From: Gemmatales bacterium
Lineage (GTDB): Bacteria; Planctomycetota; Planctomycetia; Gemmatales; Gemmataceae
NCBI GenBank assembly: GCA_026004675.1
Contig: BPJP01000002.1
Coordinates: 496,001 to 560,000, forward strand
DNA: 64,000 nt
Direction of reading: 5' to 3'
The notes below the pieces were generated by a model, which worked only from the letters and a program-made list of their open reading frames with translations, searched no databases and was not told the DNA's origin. The position numbers and the translations under genes are program-made. Shown here piece by piece: positions 17,553-24,980 of this stretch. Numbering within the stretch: position 1 is the first letter of the stretch; the number at the start of each line of letters is the position of its first letter.

Positions 17553-19145
17553 CTAAATCGGTTCTGGCTTGGTTTCGGGGAAGTCGCTGCGGAAATGAAC
17601 GCCTCGGGATTCTTCGCGGCGCAAAGCGGCGTCGATCATCTCGCTGGCGATGGTGAGCATGTTTTGCAGTTCCCAGCCTGCTCGGGTCTCGAATTCCCGC
17701 GCCAACACGTAGCGGCGCCAAAATGCCACGTCGCGCTGCGCCTCTTCCAGGCCAGACCGATCGCGGACGATTCCCATAAAGCGGCCCATCACGCTACGCA
17801 GGGCATTGGTGATGTCGTCCACGTCCAGTTCGCCGGCGACTTCGGGATCGAATTCCGAACGGAGGGGTAAAACGGCAAAGTTGTCGGGCATTCGTCGAGC
17901 TGCCTCGGCCGCCCCGCGCCCGCAAGCCGTCCCGAATACAAGCCCTTCCAACAGGCTATTCGACGCCAGCCGATTGGCGCCATGCAATCGACTCGAAGTC
18001 ACTTCACCCGCGGCCCACAAGCCCGGCAAAGTTGTTCGGCCCCGCTCGTCGATTTCGACTCCACCGATCATGTAGTGAGCGCCCGGCCGAACGGGAATGG
18101 GGTCGCGAGCGATATCCAGGCCGAACTCCCGGCAGACACGGGCAATGCCAGGAAACCGGTGGTAGACCAAATCACGATCCAGATGCGACAAATCCAGATA
18201 AACATTCGGGTGCTGCGTCCGTTTCATGCAGCGAACGATGGCGCGAGCGACTACGTCTCGCGGAGCCAATTCGGCACGCGGATCTTCATCCAACATGAAA
18301 CGGTGCCCGTCTTTGTCGCGCAAGTACGCGCCCTCCCCCCGGACCGCCTCGCTGATCAAAAACCGACTCGAGCCGGCAACGTACAAGACGGTGGGATGGA
18401 ATTGCATGAATTCCATGTCGCGCAACCTGGCACCTGCCCGCAGCGCCGCAGCCATTCCATCTCCGGTCGCCACCGGCGGGTTGGTCGTTTCGCGGTAAAT
18501 CCGGCCGACACCGCCCGACGCCAGAATCGTCTGCTTGGCCCAGATCAGCTGCAACCCCTTCTCCGGCTCGTGCACGATGGCACCGACGCAAGCATTCTCG
18601 TGCGTCAGCAAATCAATGGTGAACGTATTGGTGCAGATCGAAATGTTCTTTGCCAGACGGGCGCGTTCGATGATCGCCCGCATCACTTCGTGACCCGTGG
18701 CATCGCCGAGCGCGTGAACGATGCGTCGATGGCTGTGGCCCCCCTCCCGGGTCAATGCCAAGCGCCCATCCTGCAAATCGAAATGCGTCCCCCAACGAAT
18801 CAGGTCGGCGATTTGGCGCGGCGCCTCCCGCACGACCATTTCGACAATCTTGCGATCGCACAAACCTGCGCCGGCCTGCAAAGTATCCTCGATGTGGTTT
18901 TGAAACGAGTCCTCTTCGGACATGACGCCAGCAATGCCTCCCTGGGCAAAAGCACTGCTGCTCTGGCGAATCTCGTCTTTGGTGACGACCAGGACCTGCA
19001 ACGACTCCGGCACTTCCAGAGCAGCGCGCAATCCGGCTATCCCCGCACCGATGACCAAAATGTCCGTAAACCGATGGGTCGTTCGTTTCGGATCGAACTG
19101 CACCAGATAGCGGTGCGGCACAAAATCCGTGGATCGCTGACTCAT
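17553..19145 (-). CDS. nadB: L-aspartate oxidase
   Basis: A 530-residue FAD enzyme that oxidises L-aspartate to iminoaspartate, the first step of de novo NAD synthesis. The FAD-binding motif is DILVIGAGIAGLRAALE near residue 30. Then come SSSAFAQGGIAGVM, the substrate-site stretch GGHSHRRIVHALGDATG, and VARAIVRCMK with the flavin-proximal YMIGGVEIDERGRT. The C-terminal helical domain (ALRSVMGRFMGIVRD) is present, so the protein is full length. I chose the ATG at 19145 because the open frame beyond it (to 19283) is Arg/Cys-rich and unlike the family. The nadA and nadC genes are not adjacent. Confidence 0.94.
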   Translation of the reverse strand: MSQRSTDFVPHRYLVQFDPKRTTHRFTDILVIGAGIAGLRAALEVPESLQVLVVTKDEIRQSSSAFAQGGIAGVMSEEDSFQNHIEDTLQAGAGLCDRKIVEMVVREAPRQIADLIRWGTHFDLQDGRLALTREGGHSHRRIVHALGDATGHEVMRAIIERARLAKNISICTNTFTIDLLTHENACVGAIVHEPEKGLQLIWAKQTILASGGVGRIYRETTNPPVATGDGMAAALRAGARLRDMEFMQFHPTVLYVAGSSRFLISEAVRGEGAYLRDKDGHRFMLDEDPRAELAPRDVVARAIVRCMKRTQHPNVYLDLSHLDRDLVYHRFPGIARVCREFGLDIARDPIPVRPGAHYMIGGVEIDERGRTTLPGLWAAGEVTSSRLHGANRLASNSLLEGLVFGTACGRGAAEAARRMPDNFAVLPLRSEFDPEVAGELDVDDITNALRSVMGRFMGIVRDRSGLEEAQRDVAFWRRYVLAREFETRAGWELQNMLTIASEMIDAALRREESRGVHFRSDFPETKPEPI

Positions 19146-19237
19146 AAACGTGGTCAAAGCCCGGCGGCAGTAGCAGCATTCAGCCCGAATGATATTGTAA
19201 CCGGTTTTTCGACGGCATGGCGCCTCGGCTTCGCGCA

Positions 19238-20647
19238 TCAATAATCTTCGCCGTTGAGACTGCGCACGACGGACCGTTGCCATTTTTCCAATGCCGTTGC
19301 CATGGCTTTGACGCGTTCCGGTTCCTTCTGGGCCAGGTCGTTTTTCTCCGCCCGGTCGCTCACCAGGTTGTATAACTCGAAGGCGACTTTGTTGTTCTTC
19401 TCGATCCGGTGCAGCTTCCAGTCGCCGGCGATCCAGGCAGCATGGCCTGGAAATTTGTCGAGCGGGTATTTCCTTCTGATCTCGCCGGCATCGAGGCGGA
19501 GTTTTTGCTTGTCGTCTGGTTCTTTCCCAGCTTGCTGAGCTTTATAAAGCTCGGCCATCCATTTGGCGCTGGGTGTGCTGATCCCGCCGATGGGGTAATC
19601 CCAAAAACCCATCGGTTTGGGGCGCGAGGCCATTTTGCCGTCAAGAAGCGGCACGAGACTGATGCCATCCAGCGGCGGCTGCTTTTTCACTTTAGCGCCG
19701 GTGATTTCGACGAGCGTCGGATAAATGTCGGAGGTATTGCAGCGGACGGAGGTCGTCCTTGGTGCCCGGATGCGGGCGGGCCATTCGATTACGGCGGGGA
19801 CAAGGAGCCCGCCTTCATAGACCTGGCCTTTTCTGCCTCGGTGCCCGCCCGTTGAGCCGACTGGCAAAGCGCCGTTGTCACTGCAATACCAAAAGAGGGT
19901 GTTTTCGCGGATGCCAAGTTTCTTCAGCTCCGCCCGGAGTTTGCCCACGGCCGCATCGAGACCGCTGATTTCGCCATAAAAGTTCTGTTTGTTAGCGGGT
20001 AAATCCGGATACAGTTTGCGGAATTCCTCCGCTGCCCGGTGCGGGGAGTGAGGCGAGCCAAACCAGACGACGGCAAGAAAAGGGGTCTGTTTGTCTTTGA
20101 CGCATTGCCGAATGAAATCGATGGCGAAATCCGCGGTCACCAACGAACTTTCGCCGGTGGTTCGAATGGCTTTGCCCTGGTCGCTGAGAATGGGATCGTT
20201 GTCGAAAAAGTTGGGCGCGGAGACCCAGCGGTCGAAGCCACTAGCGCCTGGATTGACCGGGCTGCCCTTGCGTACGGAACCGAGATGCCATTTGCCAAAG
20301 TGGCCGGTGCGGTAGCCGACCGTCTTTAACGCTTCGGCAATGGTGACTTCCTGTGGCCGGAGCGTGTGTCCCCATTTAAAGCAGCCAAACCGATTGGGAT
20401 GACGGCCGGTCATCACGCTGCCTCGCGTCGGCGAGCAGACTGGGGCCGCCGCATAAAACCGGTCGAAGCGCAAACCCGTTGCTGCCAGATCGTCGAGATT
20501 CGGCGTTTTCAGATGCGGATCGCCGTTGTAATGCACGTCTCCCCACCCCTGGTCGTCGGCCATCACCAGGACGATGTTCGGCTTGTCGGCAGCCAGGGGG
20601 CCGGATGCCCAAGTCAAAAGAACCAATGTCAGCGCGGCTTCTCTCAT
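19238..20647 (-). CDS. Secreted sulfatase (formylglycine-dependent arylsulfatase family)
   Basis: A 469-residue exported sulfatase. A signal peptide covers about residues 1-20 (LTLVLLTWASGPLAAD). The metal-binding start NIVLVMADDQGWGD gives the paired aspartates, and the active-site C-x-P-x-R signature is in VCSPTRGSVMTGRH, where the Cys would be converted to formylglycine by a maturase. HFGKWHLG supplies the conserved Lys and His. The calcium/metal DN appears in WYCSDNGALP. Planctomycetes have many such enzymes for sulfated polysaccharides; the substrate is not readable. The ATG at 20647 has GGGAG five bases upstream. The gene is divergent from an ABC ATPase. Confidence 0.93.
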   Translation of the reverse strand: MREAALTLVLLTWASGPLAADKPNIVLVMADDQGWGDVHYNGDPHLKTPNLDDLAATGLRFDRFYAAAPVCSPTRGSVMTGRHPNRFGCFKWGHTLRPQEVTIAEALKTVGYRTGHFGKWHLGSVRKGSPVNPGASGFDRWVSAPNFFDNDPILSDQGKAIRTTGESSLVTADFAIDFIRQCVKDKQTPFLAVVWFGSPHSPHRAAEEFRKLYPDLPANKQNFYGEISGLDAAVGKLRAELKKLGIRENTLFWYCSDNGALPVGSTGGHRGRKGQVYEGGLLVPAVIEWPARIRAPRTTSVRCNTSDIYPTLVEITGAKVKKQPPLDGISLVPLLDGKMASRPKPMGFWDYPIGGISTPSAKWMAELYKAQQAGKEPDDKQKLRLDAGEIRRKYPLDKFPGHAAWIAGDWKLHRIEKNNKVAFELYNLVSDRAEKNDLAQKEPERVKAMATALEKWQRSVVRSLNGEDY

Positions 20648-20860
20648 CGTCGCTCCCAAACGGAAAGTCGAACTCGGAACAACAAGCTGCCAGCATAGCA
20701 TCTGGACGACGGCGAAACAAAGGATCAACTGCACATTTTCTTTCTGGGACCGACGGTTTTTCTAAAATTCACTTTTTGCTGACGTCCCTTTTCCGCCACG
20801 GTACGATGATAATGCCGGCAAGAAACGGCGGAACATCCAAGAAACCGCAACAGCACCACG

Positions 20861-21616
20861 ATGATCGAGCTGATCGAAGTGACCAAGTATTATGGAACGA
20901 AAAAAGCCGTCGATCGGCTGTCGCTTTCCGTGGAAGCGGGTGAGCTTTTCGCCTGCCTTGGTCCCAACGGCGCCGGCAAGACCACAACGATCAAGATGAT
21001 GTGCGGGCTCCTCTTTCCAACCAGCGGCACGGTCCGCATCGGCGGCTTCGACATCCTGCAGCAAGGGGATCAGGCACGCGAACTCATCAGTTATGTCCCC
21101 GACCAACCATATCTCTACGAGAAGCTGACGGGGCGAGAATTCCTGCAGTTCATTGCCGACATGTATCGCATGCCAGCCACGCACGGTCGCCGCCGGATCG
21201 ATGATATGATCGCCCTGTTCGGACTCGACGAGTTTGTCGACGAATTGACGGAACGCTACTCGCACGGGATGAAGCAGCGGACCGTTTTTGCCGCCGCCTT
21301 GCTGCACGAACCCAAGGTGTTGATCGTGGATGAACCCACGGTCGGGCTGGACCCGCGGAGCATCCGTCTGCTCAAAGACGTTTTTCGCAGCGAAGCTCGC
21401 CGCGGCACGACTGTCTTCGTCTCGACGCATTCGCTCGATCTGGCTCAAGAACTGGCTGACCGGATCGGCATCATCGATCACGGCAAGCTGGTGACGTGCG
21501 GGACGCTGGACACGCTGCGGGAGCAGGCGATGCTGGAAGGCTCGCTGGAAGAGATTTTTTTGAAGCTGACCGCCGAAGCCGAGGCGGAGGTCTCGAATCC
21601 AGTCAACCAGCGATGA
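20861..21616 (+). CDS. ABC transporter ATP-binding protein (export/ABC-2 type)
   Basis: A complete 251-residue ABC ATPase. Walker A is GPNGAGKTT near residue 37, the Q-loop is around SYVPDQPYLYEKLTG, the signature is YSHGMKQR, Walker B is VLIVDEPTVGLDP and the switch His is in STHSLDLA. The CcmA/NatA-like C-terminus (IIDHGKLVTCGTL) points to an ABC-2 exporter. No permease follows: downstream is about 300 bp of non-coding sequence with hairpins, then an aldehyde dehydrogenase. It may therefore pair with a permease encoded elsewhere. The gene is divergent from the sulfatase (213 bp between starts). Confidence 0.92.
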   Translation: MIELIEVTKYYGTKKAVDRLSLSVEAGELFACLGPNGAGKTTTIKMMCGLLFPTSGTVRIGGFDILQQGDQARELISYVPDQPYLYEKLTGREFLQFIADMYRMPATHGRRRIDDMIALFGLDEFVDELTERYSHGMKQRTVFAAALLHEPKVLIVDEPTVGLDPRSIRLLKDVFRSEARRGTTVFVSTHSLDLAQELADRIGIIDHGKLVTCGTLDTLREQAMLEGSLEEIFLKLTAEAEAEVSNPVNQR

Positions 21617-21638
21617 GCAGGGAAGAACAAGGTGTCGG

Positions 21639-21667
21639 TTTTTTTCCTACAGGCTGTAAGAAAAAAA
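21639..21667 (+). terminator. Hairpin with T-run and A-run flanks after the ABC ATPase gene
   Basis: Seven T, then CCTACAG, G, CTGTAAG, then seven A. The arms pair along 14 positions with one mismatch, so it could act as a bidirectional intrinsic terminator 23 bases after the ABC ATPase stop. On the plus strand the hairpin is followed by A rather than T, so the stem itself supplies the U-rich arm; the efficiency is uncertain. Confidence 0.45.
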
Positions 21668-21719
21668 TGCTTAAGATCGCGTTTATAGCCTTACCTAATT
21701 TTCCCATTTTTTCCAGTCA

Positions 21720-21735
21720 ACCGTCAACTGACCGT
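21720..21735. promoter_or_regulatory. Operator-like element matching the 4303 repeat family
   Basis: ACCGTCAACTGAC at 21720-21732 is identical over 13 bases to the reverse complement of the first palindromic repeat near 4303. It continues CGTT rather than GG, so the right arm is degraded. It lies about 190 bp upstream of the aldehyde dehydrogenase start. Confidence 0.4.
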
Positions 21736-21762
21736 TGGTGGGCAGAATTTGCCTAGGACATT

Positions 21763-21782
21763 TTCCTACAGCAAAGTAGGAA
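21763..21782. repeat. Short inverted repeat (7-bp stem, 6-base loop) in the aldehyde dehydrogenase leader
   Basis: TTCCTAC and GTAGGAA flank AGCAAA. It is followed by purine-rich sequence, not a T-run, so it is more likely a regulatory or RNA-stability hairpin than a terminator. Confidence 0.4.
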
Positions 21783-21913
21783 CGGAAAGGGAGGTGGAGT
21801 TGAAGGCGAGCGGCGTGAGGTCGGCTGATTTGCCGTGTGTGTTGCCGACCGTATCAAACCGGCTAGATTGACTTCAGCAGATCAGAGAACGTTCAACGAA
21901 AAAGGAGCATGTC

Positions 21914-23377
21914 ATGGCTACGGCGACGGCAACGAAGGCCCCGAAGAAAATGTTCATCGATGGCGATTGGTGCGACGCGGACGATGGCCGAACCCTGGAA
22001 GTGATCAATCCGGCGACGGAGGAAGTGATTTGCGAGGTCGCTTACGGCGGGCGGGCGGAAACGCGGCGTGCCCTGGAAGCCGCCCACAAGGCGATGAAAT
22101 CGTGGAGCAAGTTGTCGGCCTGGGATCGTGCCAAAGTTCTTAAAAAAACTGCCGAGCTGATGCGCGAGCGGGTTGAAGAGATCGCCCGCACTTTGACGCT
22201 CGAACAAGGGAAACCCTTGGCGGAATCGAAAGCCGAGATCCTCCATTCCGCCGACACGTTTGAATGGTTCGCCGAAGAGGGGAAAAGAGCGTACGGGGAT
22301 GTCATTCCGCATTCGGTTGCGGGGAAACGGCACATCACCCTCAAGCATCCGGTTGGCGTTGTCGGTGCGATCAGCCCGTGGAATTTTCCGATTACTTTGC
22401 AGTCGCGGAAGATAGCACCGGCATTAGCTGTCGGCTGCACGATCGTCTGCAAGCCGGCGTCGCAAACGCCGTTGAGTCTGATTCAAGTATTCGAGTGCAT
22501 GATCGAAGCCGGCCTTCCCAAGGGGGTTGCCAACCTGGTGATCGGCAGCGCCCAGGACATCAGCGAAGAATTCCTGGACAATCCGATTTGCCGAAAGATC
22601 AGCTTCACCGGTTCGACGGAAGTCGGCAAACAGTTGATGCGCGGTGCTTCCGATCAGTTGAAACGACTGAGCCTGGAATTGGGCGGCCACGCCCCATTCA
22701 TCGTCTTTCCGGATGCCGACCCGGAAGTGGGAGCCAAGATCGCGGTCACAGGCAAGTTCCGCAACAATGGCCAGGTATGTATCGCACCGAGCCGCTTTTA
22801 TGTCCACAAAGACGTGCAGAAAAAGTTCACCGAGGCGACGGTCGAGTTCGCTCGCAGCCTGAAACTGGGTAATGGCTTGGAGCCGGGCGTCGAAGTCGGG
22901 CCGATGTTCGAAAAACGCGCCCTGGAAAACACGCTCGAACTGGTCAGCGATGCCACCAAGAAAGGAGCGAAAGTGTTGACCGGAGGGAAACGCTGCGATC
23001 GCTTCGAAAAAGGCTATTTCTTCGAGCCGACCGTGCTGACGGGGCTTAATGACGATTGCAAGATCATGACCGAGGAACCGTTCGCTCCGGTGATGCCGTT
23101 GCTCGACTTCAGCAAACTCGACGACGTGATCGAAGCCGCCAATAACACCCGCTATGGTTTGGCCGCCTATGTCTTCACCAACGATCTCACGGTCGCGTGG
23201 CGAATGGCGGAAGGGCTGGAAGCTGGCATCATCGGGATCAATGATCCTGTGCCAGCCACTCCGCAATGCCCGTTTGGCGGGATGAAGGAAAGCGGTCTTG
23301 GACGCGAACTCGCCCACGAAGGACTGGAAGCCTATTTGGAAACCAAAGCCGTTTCCTTCAAACTGCGCGATTCGTAA
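21914..23377 (+). CDS. NAD(P)-dependent aldehyde dehydrogenase (succinate-semialdehyde dehydrogenase-like)
   Basis: A 487-residue aldehyde dehydrogenase of normal length. Conserved elements in order: VGVVGAISPWNFPITL with the oxyanion Asn, IVCKPASQTPLS with the cofactor Lys, FTGSTEVGKQL, the general base Glu in LELGGHAPFIVF, and the catalytic Cys in NNGQVCIAPSRFYV. The C-terminal PFGGMKESGLGREL matches class I succinate-semialdehyde dehydrogenases (GabD type). The exact substrate is inferred from overall pattern only. The start ATG lies a few bases after AAAGGAG. A 300-bp structured leader suggests regulated expression. No partner aminotransferase is adjacent. Confidence 0.9.
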   Translation: MATATATKAPKKMFIDGDWCDADDGRTLEVINPATEEVICEVAYGGRAETRRALEAAHKAMKSWSKLSAWDRAKVLKKTAELMRERVEEIARTLTLEQGKPLAESKAEILHSADTFEWFAEEGKRAYGDVIPHSVAGKRHITLKHPVGVVGAISPWNFPITLQSRKIAPALAVGCTIVCKPASQTPLSLIQVFECMIEAGLPKGVANLVIGSAQDISEEFLDNPICRKISFTGSTEVGKQLMRGASDQLKRLSLELGGHAPFIVFPDADPEVGAKIAVTGKFRNNGQVCIAPSRFYVHKDVQKKFTEATVEFARSLKLGNGLEPGVEVGPMFEKRALENTLELVSDATKKGAKVLTGGKRCDRFEKGYFFEPTVLTGLNDDCKIMTEEPFAPVMPLLDFSKLDDVIEAANNTRYGLAAYVFTNDLTVAWRMAEGLEAGIIGINDPVPATPQCPFGGMKESGLGRELAHEGLEAYLETKAVSFKLRDS

Positions 23378-23445
23378 GCCGACCTTTGGTCTTCGCCCAT
23401 CGCTGGGACGCCGGGGGCAACGGTTCGACCGATTGCCCGGGCGAC

Positions 23446-23844
23446 TCAGTGATGGGACAAGAAGAAGACGCCGCTGATAAACGTGCCGATCCACAGAGCG
23501 GAAAACATTCCTGCTAAAAAGATATGGATTTCCCGGTGCTGCCTGAGACCGGTGTAGAGCATCAAAGGCAGCAAGCAGGCGGATGGTATGGCGAAGCAGA
23601 AATGGATCGTCAGGTTTCGCTGCATTGGCACGTCGAAGTAGTCGAAAATCGTCGGGTCGATCAAGCGGACGATCACTTCCAAGGCTAGAAGTGCCGAGAT
23701 CGTCAGCACGAAGAAAACGATGTTAATGCGACCATGGAGTCGGCGGTTGCCCCGAGCCAAGGCCAGGAGCGAAAGCAGCAACAGCAAGGTGACGGCGGAA
23801 ACGGCGATTTTCAAAACTAGAATAACGTTCGGCCCGGTCAACAC
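23446..23844 (-). CDS. DUF420-like four-helix membrane protein
   Basis: A 132-residue integral membrane protein with four helices, at about residues 7-29, 41-62, 82-98 and 108-129. Conserved histidines occur in RLHGRIN, TIHFCFAIPSA and LRQHREIHIFLAG, and the last helix ends in FLSHH. This pattern resembles the DUF420/CtaM group linked to haem-copper oxidase assembly, where membrane histidines may bind haem or copper. The family call is by eye and not certain. No cytochrome oxidase gene is in the window. It lies between an aldehyde dehydrogenase and the envelope operon. Confidence 0.65.
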   Translation of the reverse strand: MLTGPNVILVLKIAVSAVTLLLLLSLLALARGNRRLHGRINIVFFVLTISALLALEVIVRLIDPTIFDYFDVPMQRNLTIHFCFAIPSACLLPLMLYTGLRQHREIHIFLAGMFSALWIGTFISGVFFLSHH

Positions 23845-24006
23845 GGGAACTTCCTTTTCGCATCAATTCCATTCGGACAGACAGATTTTCGACACCAATG
23901 CTGGTATGGGGGCGCCCTGGAGATGGCCAATTCCTGGGGAGAAAGGAACACGTGCCCGGCGGCGCTGATCTCCCTGATGACTGTCATAAAAGGGCCTGGC
24001 CGAATG

Positions 24007-24930
24007 TCAAGCCGCCTTGCGTTGTCGCGGTTTGGGTTGATGTTTCCAGCGGTTATGGAGCCAGAAATACTGTTCCGGCGCGGAGCGTACCATTCGCTCC
24101 AAAGCGGTGGTGAAACGCTGTGTGATGTCGCGGACCGCGTTCCGGTTCCCATCGTAGTCGGCCGGATCGATGATGTCGGCCACGATCAGACGATAGCGTT
24201 CTCTGGTCGTTTTACGCACGCCAATCACCATCAAAGGGCATTGAAATTGAAGTGACAGCAGGGCGATCGCTTTGTGCGTCGAAGCGGGACGGCCAAAGAA
24301 ATCGACAAACAGGCCGCGTTGCCCGGCGCTTTGGTCGGCCAGCGTGGCGATCTTTCCGCCGGATGACATAATGTCCAGCATGCGTTCATAATCGCGGTTT
24401 TTATCGAGGATTTGCTGCCCGGTCCCTTCGCGAAAGCGCCGCAAAAAGCGGTCGAGGTAGGGATTATCCAGTGTGCGGGCGACGGCATAGGTTCGAAAGC
24501 CGAACATGCCCAGGGCATAGCCGGCCAATTCCCAATTGCCGAAATGGCCTGTCACCATCAAAAGGGGACGTTCAGAGAGGAGAGCGGAAACGACTTTGTC
24601 GCCGGAGGTCAACTCCAGGTAGCGTTTCCAATTGTAGATGTGCAGTTTTCGCGGCATGTGAATGATTTCGATGAGCAGTTCGCAGAAATGGACGTAAACA
24701 GCTTTGACGAGCTGATCGAGTTGCTGTTCAGAAAAGCGGGTTGAGAAGGCGTGTTTCAAATTGTCACGAGCAACAAGCCGATGGCGGCGATCGAGCCAGC
24801 AGGCCAAACGCGCCAGCAACGAAGCCAGCGAGCGGGCCGTTTCGAAGGACAACATCTGCAGAAAGCAGACAACCATGCGGACGACGAGATAGACGAAGTA
24901 GTCCTTCACCTTCGATCGCGGTTTGGCCAT
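24007..24930 (-). CDS. Lysophospholipid acyltransferase (LpxL/HtrB family)
   Basis: A 307-residue membrane-associated acyltransferase. An N-terminal hydrophobic helix (YFVYLVVRMVVCFLQML) anchors it. The catalytic H-x4-D/E motif is HFGNWE in LLMVTGHFGNWELAGY, followed by RTYAVARTLDNPYLDRFLR and LADQSAGQRGLFVDFFGRPA, all characteristic of lipid A late acyltransferases. It would acylate a lipid A precursor or another lipid at the cytoplasmic face. The ATG at 24930 has AAAGGAG five bases upstream. It is the third gene of an operon with a metallophosphoesterase and yidC, 50 bp after yidC. Confidence 0.9.
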   Translation of the reverse strand: MAKPRSKVKDYFVYLVVRMVVCFLQMLSFETARSLASLLARLACWLDRRHRLVARDNLKHAFSTRFSEQQLDQLVKAVYVHFCELLIEIIHMPRKLHIYNWKRYLELTSGDKVVSALLSERPLLMVTGHFGNWELAGYALGMFGFRTYAVARTLDNPYLDRFLRRFREGTGQQILDKNRDYERMLDIMSSGGKIATLADQSAGQRGLFVDFFGRPASTHKAIALLSLQFQCPLMVIGVRKTTRERYRLIVADIIDPADYDGNRNAVRDITQRFTTALERMVRSAPEQYFWLHNRWKHQPKPRQRKAA

Positions 24931-24980
24931 GGCCACTCCTTTGGCATCGAGCCGAAAGTGCTGAATCGTGTCCAACTTGG

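Larger units (their letters stand above)
21617..21913. other. Intergenic region, 297 bp, rich in short inverted repeats
   Basis: No gene is seen. The stretch is more AT-rich than its surroundings. It holds the terminator-like hairpin at 21639-21667, a copy of the palindromic element also present at 4303 (21720-21735), and a second hairpin (TTCCTAC, six-base loop, GTAGGAA) at 21763-21782. This is probably the leader and promoter of the aldehyde dehydrogenase gene. Confidence 0.5.

Noticed and set aside
17982-19244. 420-codon plus-strand open frame
   Set aside because: Antisense to nadB; no domain character.
23378-23450. GC-rich inverted repeat after the aldehyde dehydrogenase gene as a terminator
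   Set aside because: Arms (GGGGCAA and TTGCCC) are imperfect and no T-run follows, so it was not called.
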